Of a stretch of DNA of 64,000 nucleotides, positions 1-11,957 are shown piece by piece. Both the position numbers and the translations under genes were made by a program. Within the stretch, counting starts at the first letter, position 1. Every line of letters begins with the position of its first letter. The stretch lies in contig CM077597.1 of the NCBI GenBank assembly GCA_039654915.1, forward strand, positions 86,802,001-86,866,000, in the 5' to 3' direction. The stretch comes from Aquilaria yunnanensis. Taxonomy: Eukaryota; Streptophyta; Magnoliopsida; Malvales; Thymelaeaceae. A model generated the notes under the pieces. The model searched no databases. It saw only the letters and a list, made by a program, of their open reading frames with translations, and had not been told where the DNA came from.

Positions 1-2521
1 ATCCAGACCTAAAAAATTCCCAAACTGCCACCATGCCCAGTGCAATTGCAGATCTACCATGAAGAATATCTAACCAAGCAATGCTCTATCGATCCAACTA
101 TACCCAAAGAGAAATATTGTTGACTGGAACATCTCTTTGAAGCAAACTGACTTCGGCTGGTAACTTCTGCTGTAATGTTCTCTTGATAAATACGTTAGCA
201 TTCCGCAGAACCCAGGTGTTCAACCGGGTTGGTTGACTGGAAGACTGCGTATGGAAACACGCAATATCAATCAACCTCGCCAAAGCTTTAATTGAGTTTG
301 CCATTTTTGTCAAGCTCCTGTCTTCAATTGTCTTGTTGATTTTTGAACACCTACATATTATTTATAGCATTTTTTAGCCTTTGAAGTTCATCTTACTCAC
401 GCCCACTTAAGTCTCTAACCCACCTCAACTCCCAAGATCAGATAACATCTAACCAGTTTCCATGATCTCCCACAGACCCATCATTTCTCATTCTAGATAA
501 AAAGAAACATGGACAAATTTCTTTGATTTTTCTTTCATCCTTCTAGACATTATTCCATAAACTAATACCCTTCCTACATCCTACTACCCGTCTAAAAGAA
601 GAGGAAATGAAAACCCCTAGCTTATCCGTCTATAACCCAGCCTTTATTATGTTCCCCAAAACACGACCTGAACACTTTTCTCCTGCACTCCAACTTAAAT
701 TATCTTCATCCTCATAGATATTTTTAATGACTTGGGCCCATAAAGCATCTTTTTCAACACTAAAACACCACTACTATTTACCTAACAATGACAAATTTTT
801 CCCTCTTAAACTCCCCATACTCAAGCCCCCATTTTTCTTTTTTGCTTAACAATTTCTAAGCCATTGACATTCCCCCCCCCCTTGACCCCCCAAAAGAATT
901 GGCTGTCAAGATGTTTTAGGACACTTAGAGGGGCACGGAACAAAGATAAGAAGTATAGAGCCGGACTTTCAAGCATAGGTTTAACCAGGGTCAGCCTTCC
1001 TCCAACAGATAATAATATGGATTTCTAGGCTGGAAGCTTAAAGTCAAAATTTTCCATCACATCCTTCAATGTTACCACCAAATTCATGTTTGAACCAATA
1101 AGCAAGCCAATATATGTGGATGGACGTGTGCCAGCCGAGCATCTAACAAACTCGGCGAAGGATGGTACTTCCCAAAGGCTAACTCCAACACTAATGATCT
1201 TTCTTTTACTCAAGTTTATCCTCAGTCCTGAAGAAAACTAAAAACACTTCATAAAGTATAATAAATTAACAATGTTTGATTCTGACTGGCTACCAAAAAA
1301 GAGAACATCATCTGCGTATTAAAGGCGAGAGATTGACAACTTCCCATTTCCAACCGAGACAGCCTTGAAAACCCCGTTCTCCATGGCCTTAACCAACATT
1401 ATATTTAGTGCTTTAGTTGTAATTAGAAACAAGAAAAAGAGACAACAGACATCCTTGCCTTAACCCTTTTTCCATAGCAAATTCTTTAGTGGGAAATCCA
1501 TTTACCAAAACCGAGACACGTGCAGATTCGAAGCCATTTACTCATTTTGGAGTCACCCTTGTTATACCAAGTATATTTCTGATCACCCCTTATCTGAAGA
1601 TCACAAACTTTTGCTTGCCTATTAAACTCATTAAAATCAGCTGCCACTCTTTCTTTGAATTTGCATCCTTTCTGACTAAGTTGAAGTCACCAAATATATA
1701 CCATATTCCCACAATTCTTCTTTTCCAGTCTAACAGTTCATCCCAAACAATCTTCTTGTGAGTTTCATTCTAAGGACCATAAATATTAACAAGAATAACT
1801 ACTTCGGAGCAACTCATCCACTTGTCAATCATCGCCAAGAAGCCATCTATGATAAACTGATCTTCTGCATGAAAAATATCAGTCTCAGATGCAAAGTAAT
1901 CCCCCAAATCTACCATGTGTCTTTTTTAGTAAAGTCAAATCTCCCTAACCCCTACATTTAAGACTACTGCAAACATAAATCTCTTGCTGCCACGGTCTCT
2001 TGAAGACCAAGAAACTCCACCTTTTAGCTTTGGCATAATGTCCCCACCGGCCATCTCCTTGCATCAAAACCAATTTCACGGACATTTAAGGATAACAGAT
2101 GCATTTGAATTGACCACACACCCAACCAATTGGAGCCAAAGTGTAAAGAGGTAAGTTTTCGCAATGTCTCCGCCTCAGGCTTTGAATCACCTCTTTGGGA
2201 CTTCCACATCCGGATCCAGGTCAAAACCAAACAACTTTCCAACATCAGCAACTGACTTTACATCACCTAGTCTATTATTATTCATTGCCTCCAACACTAA
2301 TTTATTCATACACAAAATATCAGAGTCAAAGTAGAAAGGACCTGTGACCTTTTATTCATGACTCCCAGCTTCAAATTGACATAAAGATTTGGTCTGAAAA
2401 GAATTACTCGAGCTTCTTTTACCACCACTGGAACTGGGTCTTCTACTCTTCTCAAACGATTTCATCATTCGGGTGCTCAACTTTCCACCCTAGCCACATA
2501 TGGCCTCTAGGACACCATTCT
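1..2521 (-). pseudogene. L1-type LINE copy 1, ORF2 (endonuclease and reverse transcriptase) relic
   Basis: Broken reading frames on the minus strand give an L1-type ORF2. Reading 5' to 3' on the minus strand, an endonuclease-like stretch lies at about 1690-2250. The reverse transcriptase YADD codons follow at 1307-1318, and then a conserved post-palm block at 1025-1213 with the motif TYIGLLIGSN. A C-terminal zf-RVT-like part lies at 98-313. Frameshifts and stops are frequent, so it is dead. The LINE continues beyond base 1. Its homologue in copy 2 (20197-21912 and 26429-27777) is interrupted by a copia element exactly where this copy is uninterrupted, near 1445. Confidence 0.75.
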
Positions 2522-2933
2522 TAGGGATGGCAAAATTTAACCTAAGCCAAAAACCAGACTTGACCCATCCGAATCCAAGCCCGATTTGACCCGATTTAAC
2601 AAGAAAAATGAATTACCTGAACCCGACCTAAACCCGAACCAGATTAAAGTGAAACCCGAGAAAACCTGAACTCGAACCCAACTTGACCCGAATCCGAAAT
2701 GACATAATGACTAAACTCGATAGGACCCGATTTTAACTTAAATTAACATAAAATATATGGTCGGCAAATACTTTAGAAAAATTATGATTTAATATATGTG
2801 AATGAGTTTTTTCTATTCTATTGATCTATTTTACATTGTAGAGCAAACGAGTGAGAGCTATAGGAAATTATTAGTGAAACGATGATATAGAGATAAAAAA
2901 ATTAGATTTTAGAAATTATAGTACTCCTTCCAT

Positions 2934-3204
2934 CCCATATTCTTTGAAATATTTGACATTTTTGAATAATTTGAATTGAATTTATTTATATTACTCCATT
3001 TGTCTCAAATTCTTTGCACCATTCATATTTTAACAATTAATCTATAATTTTTTGTTTTCAACAATTTAATATATAAATAAAAACCTTTATACATGATTTT
3101 TAAATATATATTTTTTAAATTTTTTAATAAACAATAATATAAATAAATTTAAGTCAAATTAGTCAGAAAAGTTAAATGGAGCAAAGAATATGGGATGGAG
3201 GGAG
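2934..3204. mobile_element. Stowaway-like MITE, probably composite, nested in the hAT
   Basis: The left end CTCCTTCCATCCCATATTC is inverted at the right end (the complement of CTCCCTCCATCCCATATTC), next to TA on the left. A second left-type end, CTCCATTTGTCTCAAATTC, begins at 2994, so one MITE is probably nested in or fused to another. A related copy lies at about 48036-48268. Confidence 0.7.
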
Positions 3205-3418
3205 ATTATTTGTTAGAAAAGAATTTAAAAAGTATATATTTAGAAACTATAGGTCTTTATTTATTATTTAATATAATCATTTTTTATTTATACACTAAAA
3301 TGTTAAAAATAAAAAATTATAAATTAATTATTAAATAGTGAATGTTACAAAGAACTTGGCATAAATGTAGTATTTTATTAAAGAAACTACATATTAACAT
3401 ATCTTCATAAATTTTATA

Positions 3419-3643
3419 CTCCCTCAATCTTAAAAGTTTTGATACATTTAACTTTTTGTTGCATTTTGACTCAATTTTATTCATATTATTGTTAGTTAGA
3501 AAAATATATATTTAGAAACTACATATTTTGAATAATCATTCATATATAAAGATTTGTTATTTATATATTAGAATGTCGAAAATAAAAAATTCTAAATTAA
3601 TTGCCAAAAAAAAATTGGAACAAAACTTTTGGAACAGAGAGAG
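3419..3643. mobile_element. Stowaway-like MITE nested in the hAT
   Basis: Terminal inverted repeats start CTCCCTCAATCTTAAAAG on the left. The right end read in complement is CTCTCTCTGTTCCAAAAG. TA flanks both ends, as expected for Tc1/mariner-type MITEs. It has no coding capacity. Confidence 0.65.
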
Positions 3644-3979
3644 TATTATTTTTTATATCTAGTTAAATTAAAGTTTAATCAAAATTAAACAAAAAAATTG
3701 AAGCGCTTCAGCCATTTCATCTTATGCATCAGTGAATCAAGTAAATCTGATAATTAAGTTAAATCTAGTCTAAGACCCGATAACCCGACCTGATTGGATC
3801 CAAACCCAAATAAACATAAACTGACCTAACCCGAACCTGAAATCCACTCAACCCGAAATCTACCTGAACCTGAATAACCTGACATAGACCCGAATACATG
3901 CTGACCTGATTAAACCTGAACCTGAATGATTTGACCCAAACCTAACCCAATCCACCAAATTGCCATCCCTAACCATTCT

Positions 3980-5395
3980 TGTCTTTTTTTTTTTTATGCG
4001 CTTCCCAAGTGTTCTTCTCCTCTTACTCACCACAGGGCATGTATTAGTGTCGAGTTGGGCCTTTTTAGAACCATAATAATTGTTTTGTTCATAATTCATC
4101 GAGCCCACCTGCTCCATTTCTTCTAGATTGTCTGATTGGGCTAACTAAGGGCCAATGTCCCCTCCACTATCAATTTTCCCATCTAACTTTTCAAAATATT
4201 TACTGCTTCATCTTGCCCAAATTTATGCCCGCCAGTGACACAATTTTCCTCTCCTTTGTTGGACTTTGTTATCTGATCGCTTGACAAGTTGTATTCCACA
4301 TTTTTAGAGGCTAATAATTGCCTTTTCAGAACTTCCAGATTGATCTTTTCACTTCCCTGGACTTCTTCTGGTCTGCTAAAATGTCATCCAAGCTATCAGG
4401 AACGAAATTAATATCCTCATCTTCTTCAGAATCTGAAGACCAGACACTGCTTGACATTCTTTGGGATGATAAACTAGAATCATCAACAGATCTGAGAGAA
4501 CTACAATATGAGTTAATCTCCAAGCCCTGAATATCATATAATTTGCTATCCACCATAATCTTGATGACACGTGATATATTTTCCATCGTGGGGGTGAAAA
4601 CCCTTATTCTGCCGAAGTTGATCAAAGATTTATATTATATAAATTTATCAATCATCAAAACTCTTCAAGAGAAAGTATATTTCACTTCTCAACCAAGCTA
4701 TATGTCTTAGATGATTCAAATGCACTATCCAAGATACTACCAATTGAAACCATTGATTAAACCATTCTTCACCATCACGGTTATATCTAACACTGCCTCT
4801 TTAGATGGACATTCCAAAATAACTCTAAGACCACCACACATACTTGATTTTACAATCTAAGAAGCCTTTTAAATCACAAAGGAGCTGAAACAATTTCAAC
4901 ATCTCCAACTGTTTTCACTTCACTAACTGTACATCAGCAAAACCACTGTAGTTCTTCGTCATTCTATTCAAGCTGAATTTCGTCCTACTCTTCAGCTTCA
5001 GGTTTGTGTTTTCCTCTGCCCTCCAATAATCCACCTTTGTCACAACCTTTTACCACTTCAGTAAAGGATCTATTGTCCCTTTCTGCTTTGCCGACACTAA
5101 CCAGGCTCTTTTGGACCTCTTCTTGAACAGGTTTTTCCTTTTGTCGCAAGGAGGGACCTTTTTGGAAACATGAGATATTTGTCGTCATTTTAATCAGCTG
5201 ATCCAAATGTTGTTTAACTCCTTTTCTAATTTACCTTTATCTTTTATGTCTTTAAACCTCATAAAGCTGAAGCGATATCCTGGTCTTGTTCTTTTTGCTG
5301 CCACATAAACATTTATTATGAAACCCAATCTCTAGAAGACCATTCACAGGTGCTTGGCTTGCTAGTCGTCATTGAAATTCATGAAGACGAAGGTT
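3980..5395 (-). pseudogene. LINE copy 1, ORF1 relic with RRM-like N-terminus
   Basis: Minus-strand fragments match a plant L1 ORF1. The N-terminal side, at about 5220-5330, reads RFSFMRFKDIKD followed by ELNNIW, which is the RNP1-like core and end of an RNA-recognition motif. It is followed downstream by RSFTEVVKG (about 5060) and an acidic, serine-rich linker (4326-4625, with runs such as SDSEEDED). ORF1 of this class binds LINE RNA. The RRM is split at 5395 by the CACTA insertion and resumes at 11702. Stops interrupt every frame. Copy 2 lost everything 5' of base 4237. Confidence 0.65.
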
Positions 5396-5786
5396 CACTA
5401 CAACAAAAAGGTTTATAGGTGACATACATTTACCGACGTTTTCAAAACAATGTCGAAAAAAACATATTATTACTGACATGTTTAAAAGAATGTAAGTAAA
5501 GAACTATTTAAACCTGACGAATTTAAAAAAAAATGCAGCTAAAATGACCTCTTATACTTGACATGTTTAAAAAATTGCAACAAAATATCTATCCAAGCCC
5601 AACAAAATCCAAAAAAATGCAGTTAAAAGTCCATCTAAGCCCAACTAGTTTCTAAAATGCAGCTAAATGGTTCGGCCCATTAACAAAGCCCTACCTGGTA
5701 CAAAAATTAAGAAAAAGGGTTTGGGGGGGAGAAGGAGACGCGTGCAACGTGCAGCGTGCGGCTTCCTTCGCCATTACTGCCAGTCG

Positions 5787-5921
5787 ATGGCTTCTCAACG
5801 AAAACCTTCATCCGCCAGTGCTTCATCAGCTCCTCCCACCACCGCTTTGTCTGCTCGTCCCGCTACCGCTGCCTTTCACAAGAATTCCACATTCCTCGCA
5901 CTAAAGCTGGATCAAGACCAA
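5787..5921 (+). CDS. Candidate first exon inside the CACTA element, unidentified
   Basis: An ATG at 5787 opens a serine- and alanine-rich peptide beginning MASQRKPSSASASSAPPTTA. The frame stays open to a plausible splice donor (AAG then GTAACC) near 5921. The GC content is far above the surrounding AT-rich element. The region about 180 bp inside the 5' terminus is where CACTA transposase genes usually begin, so this could be the first exon of the element's own gene. A captured host exon is also possible. I do not recognise the peptide, and the downstream exons are not clear. Confidence 0.35.
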
Positions 5922-6642
5922 GGGTAACCCAGCCTCTTCGATTTCTTTCCCTTTTCTTTGTTTTCTCCTTCCGATTGTTGGTTGGATCATTTTAGGAAGT
6001 GCAAAACCAATAGTTTGATCTCTTTGGGTTTCAATTCTAAATTTTCCAGGCGAACGACACAACCATAGGTTGTTGTGAGAGCAAGGGTGCTGATTCCAAA
6101 GCCTTCAGGCTTGCTTGCTGGCGGTGAACCAGCATTGTTGCTTTGCATGATTCCAAATTAAAGGCAAGCCAACCATTCATGTCCTAGTTTTTTTTGTTTG
6201 AGTTTCGTTGTTTGTACGTTTTGTTTGATTGTTTGATTTTCTTTGATGTTGGTTTTCTTACCCTTTCTGTGTTTCCAGTGAACCTAGTGAAATTCTTTTA
6301 AGATTTTAATGTTGCTTCTGCTAGGAGAGATATTAACTTCAGTTTGCATGAAGAATTTGATGGCCCATTTGATTGGATATAGGTTGCTTCTTTGTTTTAG
6401 AGATTAAGTTGTTGAATTTTCCTCGTTGAAGCCTTATTGTTCTGGTTACTTATGGTGGAAGGAGTTTAAACTTTTGAGAACTAGTATCTATTGTAATGAG
6501 ATTCTTTCTGGAATTGTCACTACATGTGCATTGCTCTGATGGTTTGATGGTTGGTTGTTTCAAACTGTAATGTAAATACAATAATGCTCCTATTTAACTA
6601 TGGGACAAGGTTTCCTAAATTTGAATGAACATGAAGCAATGC

Positions 6643-6647
<5 letters not shown>

Positions 6648-6679
<32 letters not shown>
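6648..6679. repeat. (TA)n microsatellite
   Basis: About 16 uninterrupted TA units inside the CACTA element. Confidence 0.95.
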
Positions 6680-6681
<2 letters not shown>

Positions 6682-6877
6682 ATTTAATGCTTGGTTTGTT
6701 TTTTTATCGATGGGTTGTATTCTTGAAAATTGCATTTTTCTACTTTCAAAATTCAAAGATTATGTCATTTAAACAATATATAACATGACGCGTAAATTCT
6801 ACAGGTAGGGTAAATTTATATATTGATAAATTTTACAGGTAGGGTAAATTTATGTCATTTAACAGGTGCTAGGTTGT

Positions 6878-7012
6878 AGGGTAATTTGTATATTGCCTTT
6901 CTCCTTGTCAATATGAAAAGAGTAGGTATCAATATGAAACCAATTTGTTGGGTAATTTGTATGTTGCCTTTCTCCTTGTCAATTCAAAAAAGAGTAGGTA
7001 TCAATATGAAAA
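6878..7012 (+). repeat. Local tandem duplication of about 70 bp
   Basis: Two copies of a unit containing GGGTAATTTGTAT, GCCTTTCTCCTTGTCAAT and AGAGTAGGTATCAATATG follow each other inside the CACTA element. Confidence 0.8.
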
Positions 7013-8473
7013 ATCTATCAATTAGACTGACTTATATTCAAACCTTTCTAATCTGATAATTTGAATCACAAATTTTTCTATTTGAAACAAAATTTGTAGA
7101 CTTTGGCTCTTCAAATTATTTTGTTTCTTTGCTTCTGTCCCTCCTTGATTGTTGTTCTATCTTTTGATCTCTTTGCTCTCAGTTTCTGCATTTTGATTGT
7201 CATTGGTTTCTAGGTTCCTTTCATGGTGTCTTCGTTGGTCATTTCTAGTAAGTTATCTTTAGGTCTTCTGTTTTCTTCCAAGTATGGTACTTGGGCTCTT
7301 TGGTGTGTGCTTGGTCTAGTGTTGTTGGTACTTGTATCTTTTACGCTAACCTTCTATACTGCGCCGCTTACCAAAACAATGAAATCCTAGAAGAAGATGC
7401 TCGTACATATAATTTAATTAACATAGTTGGCCTTGTCTGTTTCTCATGGTTTAGGCCATTCTTGGCTGGAGACTCCATAGTTGCTTCAGCTTGAGCAACT
7501 GTAAGAATGGCTGAATGCTTAGGTTGTACTCCTATTGAATACAACTAGAATAAGACCATGCATGTGGGACACTTGCCCTATCAAAAGCAGCTCAGTTTTA
7601 CACAAAACAAGTATGGTGCATATGCCAATTACAAGGCTACCATGTTTCTATCTTGCGACTTCTAAATACTTTGAATGCAAAAGCAAAACCTCATTGAAAC
7701 TTCCATTACTAAGGACATGCCTTTTGCTTTAAAGGATTTGAATATTCATTTGCTTCAACTCAGTTTGGTTTTTAAAGGAAGTTTGGTGGGCTGTAACTAA
7801 ATCAAATGCAGCGAAGTAACAGAAATGATGTTTTTCATGTTTGTGGGATGAAAATACAATAATACGGATGCAATGGGCATGCTAAAGTGTTCTCCAAATT
7901 AAGCATGCATCAAAGATTCAGAATAGAGCATTATTTTGATGTTGATATTTTGAACTTGAGAATAATTATTGAAAACAGAACTCTCTAAATGCCAAGTTAC
8001 ATGCAGGGGATTGAGGTGAAAGGTAACTAATTTGAGCTTCTCTAGAATTCTGCCCCAATCTTTTCATTTCTCTATTAGTGTTGTTCCTGCACATAGGCAT
8101 AGAACTGACTTATTTTTAATTCACATGTATGTTAATTAATTAAATTTTTTAATTAATTATTATCAGATCATTTCTTTTTAATTTCTTTTTGGTTCTTTTT
8201 CTTGCACTTTTAATTATTTGATCAAGGATTTGGAATTACAGTTCTACGTTTGATTTGAAATTGTTGTGATATGTATTGAAAATTAGTTAATTGATAAAAA
8301 AAATGCTTAAATTTTTTGAAAGTAAGAATCTGTGTATGCCCAAGTGCCAATAGAGTTCAAAGTCAGTTCAAAGAACTGCCTCCAATCCCTTATATTTGGT
8401 CTAGCTAATGATTTGTATTTAATTTTGTGTGCAAGGACTTCACCTGCTTACTACTTCTTAGTTCTTTGACAAG

Positions 8474-8794
8474 ATGACCTTGATTGTTGAACTGGATTGT
8501 GGTCAAATCTTGAATTAGACCTAAGGCCTGAGGTAAATAATGCTTGGAAATCTTGAATTAGTTCATATTTTTTTTTGTTTGTTGCTCTGACTTTTGTTTT
8601 TGTGTTTCTGGTTAAAAAAAATTATTTTCTTCGCTGTTTTGGTCTCCTTGGAAATAAACTCCAGCACCCTTTCTGAAGTTTCCACAGCTGATTCTGAAGT
8701 CTCCTCCTTTTTTTTGCACTGTTGCTTGCTACTGTAATTTGTCTTTTAAATTGTAAGTTTCACTATTTTCTGGTTTTAGTTCACTGACTTTAAT
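8474..8794 (+). repeat. Internal direct repeat of the CACTA element, unit 1
   Basis: About 320 bp, from ATGACCTTGATTGTTGAAC to TTCACTGACTTTAAT, are repeated at 9408-9744 with point differences and small indels. The region has no intact reading frame shared by both units, so it looks like a non-coding internal duplication. Confidence 0.85.
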
Positions 8795-9261
8795 GAATGC
8801 GTCTAAGTGTATTTTTGGATGAATGAAAGCAGGGTGAATACAAAGATTATTGAATGCGTCTAGTTTTACTTTTCGGATGAGAAAATATTAAGGCATTATA
8901 GAGGCTTGGACTTGGTCTTGGTATTGGTGGTGCTTGTAGAGGCTTACATGTAATACAGGTGTGTTGTTTGACTTTAGTAAGGATCCTTGGAACTTTATAC
9001 ATGTAATACATTGTTGTTTGACTAGCTAGCCACATCCAATATCGCATGCATAACTTCTTCTTTTTTTTTTTTTGGAGATAAAACACATCATTAGTTGAAT
9101 GTTTAGATAATTACGAGGGAAATGCAAATGCGTATAATATTTATAGTATTTGTTTTTCATTCTAGATATTTTTAGTGAGTTATCTTTAGGTCTCTATTTT
9201 GTATACTGTGCATTATTTTGATCAAGCCGAAGCCCTCTCCTTGGTTTCTGTGCTACTCTTA

Positions 9262-9289
9262 CATATATATATATATATATATATATATA
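9262..9289. repeat. (AT)n microsatellite
   Basis: About 14 AT units inside the CACTA element, between the two direct-repeat units. Confidence 0.95.
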
Positions 9290-9407
9290 AGAACAGTGTC
9301 CTTCTGGGTTTGAAAATTCTGAAATTATGAACGTTTTGTGAAGATGGATTTTTCTTTTGTTCATGGTCCACTCTAAAATAAATACATTGCTAAAAATTTG
9401 TCAGAAA

Positions 9408-9744
9408 ATGACCTTGATTGTTGAACTCGATTGTGCTCAAATCTTGAATTAGACCTAAGGCCTGATCTAAATAATGCTTGAAAATCTTGAATTAGTTCAC
9501 AATTTTTTTTGTTTATTGCTCTGACTTTTTTTTTGTGTTTTTTGTTAAAAAAAATTAGTTCCTTCTCTGTGCTAGTCTCCTTGGAAATCAACTCTAACAC
9601 CCTTTCTGAAGTTTCCATAGCTGATTCTGAAGTCTCCTCCTCTTTTGCACTATTGCTTGCTGCTGTAATCAGTCTCTTGAACTGTAAGTTTCACTAATTT
9701 GTGACCAATGATCTATCTTCTGGTTTTAGTTCATTGACTTTAAT
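9408..9744 (+). repeat. Internal direct repeat of the CACTA element, unit 2
   Basis: Second copy of 8474-8794. It carries a short extra piece near its right end (GTGACCAATGATCTATC), which unit 1 lacks. Confidence 0.85.
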
Positions 9745-9978
9745 AAAATTGTTCAAGACTTTATTAGCAAGCTGAAGAATGCATGAGATCAGTATATTTT
9801 TTTATCAATGTCGATTCTTTTTATCTTTAATTTCTTAACTCTTTTTTTTTCCCGGTAACTCTTTGTCTTTCCCCTTTCTGCTTTAGATTTTTTAGATACC
9901 TTTCTTGGTCTTTTTACTATTAACATGGGCTGAATTACATCATCCAACTTTGAGTTATACATTATATGCGTAATAGGT

Positions 9979-10330
9979 TAAAGCAAAACAAAAGTTGGAT
10001 GAAAAAGTGGAAGAGAAAGAAAGATCTGAGGAAGAGCTAGTGGCATTGGAAGATTCTACTTTTGTAGAAGTTATAGGCGAGGATTACCCTGGCCATGTTA
10101 GAGGCATGGGAAAGGGCCCAACTCCTTCTTCTTATTATGGGTCAACCTCTCGATCACATGCTGCCCATGTTAAGTCCATAAAGGTACAGCAACTTTAAAG
10201 TGAGGTGCAAGAGATGAGACGTGAAATGAAGGAGAAAGATGATCGAGTTGAAAATCTGGAGAAACAAGCGAAGGAAAAAGATGATCGTTTGGAGAAGTTG
10301 GAAGAACAAATGGCTCTACTTCTATAAAAG
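9979..10330 (+). pseudogene. CACTA transposase C-terminal exon (Ptta/En/Spm, Transposase_24-like), broken
   Basis: The frame opening after an AG acceptor at about 9978 encodes an acidic lead-in and then GEDYPGHVRGMGKGPTP. This matches the conserved 'G(R/H)VRG(M/L)G.G.TP' block near the C-terminus of plant Ptta/En/Spm transposases. A TAA at 10196-10198 interrupts the frame. The same frame then continues with heptad-like charged residues (EVQEMRREMKEKDD, then EKDDRLEKLEEQ), the coiled-coil tail typical of this family. The upstream transposase body is not recognisable, so this is a relic. Confidence 0.7.
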
Positions 10331-11701
10331 GTTAAACTCTAACTAGTTATCTTTTATGTTCACATCAAACATGACATAATTTGTTGTTGCATTCTATTTT
10401 ATTAGGTGAAGAAAAAGTCCAAGCAGAAGAGGATGTTTCATGTTGATAAATAGATGTCAAGCAGAAGGCCTCAAGGTAAATCACTTCCCCCGCCTAAGAT
10501 TATCTGAGATTATCTGTTGGTGGTTTTCTTCTTGAGACCTCTTATCTTACCATTAATTCTAGTTGATCTGATGCATGGCTATGGGATTGGGTTTAAAATT
10601 TGCGCAAACTTGGAACTGCTTTATGCCAAGATTAATCTCTCTATGCTGTATCTTATGAACAACACCAAATTTTTTTGTTATTATGAACAGTGATCTTGTG
10701 TTAGTAGTTAGAATGTAGTTTAATTAGAATGCATTCGGCTTGAGCCTACAGGTCCAAAATTTCTGGTTATTATGAACAGTAATCTCTCTATATTTCAGTT
10801 AATTTGCTTAATGATTGTGGTTAAATATGCGACAAGCTATTCGTCTGGTTTTATTTTTAGATGAGAAAAGATTAGAGCCTCATGGAACTCATAAAATGCA
10901 TTTGTACTTGTTTTCAAATTTAGGTACCTTTATCAATTTGGTACTTAGTATCGGTTTGCTAGGATCAAAGACAAGTTCAACTGTGGACCAATTTTGCTTG
11001 CAGAACACACTAGCCTTCTCCTCTATTATTGGTCATACCTAGTTCATGCGAATCACATGATGTGGCGGAAGAAAGAGAACCACCCAGAGAAGTGAGGCCA
11101 CCGGACTTGAAGTCATTTTTTGATTTAGTTTTTGTACTGAACCTTGGACATTCTATTACTACAATAGTAATTCATAATTATTTAGAGTTTCTACATGTAT
11201 GAATTTATTACAATTTTTATTAATTAAAAAATTTCATTATTCAATATAATGTTCATGCAATTTTTATTGATAATAATAGTGTAGTATTATGATCTCTTAC
11301 TACGAAATAAGTGAACAATGATATACTAGGAGAGAAAATTAATATTCCAACTATCCTTTAATAGCAATGTTTTTTTACAAAAATGCAGCAAAATTCATGT
11401 ACATTGCCGACGTTTTTTTGAATAAAAATGCTATTGAATGCAGTACATTAGTGACATTTTAAAAATAAAAAAGTGACTAAATATGATAAATTTACCGGTG
11501 TTTCTTGTTAAAAGCGTCACTATTGGTTGTCCTTTACTTGCATTTATAAAACGCAAGAAAATACCTAAAACCTTTACCAATGTGTACCTAGATGACATTT
11601 TTTTGTGGTATTTTTAAATTGTCAGAGAAGGGGAAGCCACGTTTTAAAAAAGTCACTAAAAGTTGAAAAAAATGTCGCTAATGAACCATTTTGTTGTAGT
11701 G

Positions 11702-11957
11702 GTTGTAGCTATTTCATTCATGACCCTAAATAAAATCCCTGCTGAAATTCCATCTCCTGTACCATTCTTTAGCTTTTGGCCCTTTGCTATCACTCTCTCT
11801 CTTTCTCTCTCCAAAATTAGAAAATGAATATCGAGGAGTGGTCTACCCTTAACTTGAATCTGCCTCCATTCACCCTAGCAATGGAGATGCTTGCATAACT
11901 AATAAAAAAATAGGCTTCAAATCCTCATTAGAGTCAATAAAACAAACTACCCACTGC
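11702..11957 (-). pseudogene. LINE copy 1, start of ORF1 and 5' leader
   Basis: The minus-strand sequence right of the CACTA continues the ORF1 frame: GTGDGISAGILFRVMNEIA leads directly into the RRM fragment left of the CACTA once one copy of the GTT duplication is discounted. Further right (5' on the minus strand) is a GA-rich leader at 11785-11815. Copy 2 lacks this stretch. The LINE 5' end cannot be placed exactly because no target-site duplication is visible. Confidence 0.5.

Larger units (their letters stand above)
2522..3971. mobile_element. Non-autonomous hAT transposon inserted in the LINE
   Basis: The element starts TAGGGATGGCAA and ends TTGCCATCCCTA, a 12-bp perfect terminal inverted repeat. 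It is flanked by the 8-bp direct repeat ACCATTCT (2514-2521 and 3972-3979), the target-site length typical of hAT elements. The paralogous site at 27500-27507 has one copy of ACCATTCT and no element. Both subterminal regions are packed with short repeats of the ACCCGA/AACCTGA type. No transposase coding is visible. At least two Stowaway-like MITEs are nested inside. An open frame crossing its right edge (3860-4117, minus) is accidental. Confidence 0.93.
5396..11701. mobile_element. CACTA (En/Spm-type) transposon
   Basis: The element starts CACTACAACAAAA and ends with its complement TTTTGTTGTAGTG. It is flanked by the 3-bp direct repeat GTT (5393-5395 and 11702-11704), the target-site length of CACTA elements. 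Subterminal regions hold many short motifs around TGACATGTTTAAAA and ACGTTTTT. Inside are a candidate first exon (about 5787-5921), a decayed transposase C-terminus (about 9979-10330), a roughly 320-bp internal direct repeat and two AT microsatellites. It interrupts the RRM of the LINE ORF1. Its transposase is broken, so it could move only with help from another element. Confidence 0.92.

Noticed and set aside
3860..4117. 85-codon minus-strand open frame
   Set aside because: It crosses the right end of the hAT element into the LINE, so it is a chance fusion of two unrelated sequences.
7291..7732. Possible membrane protein or captured gene inside the CACTA element
   Set aside because: Two short adjacent frames with hydrophobic stretches, but frames shift, there is no recognisable domain, and no splice structure is convincing.
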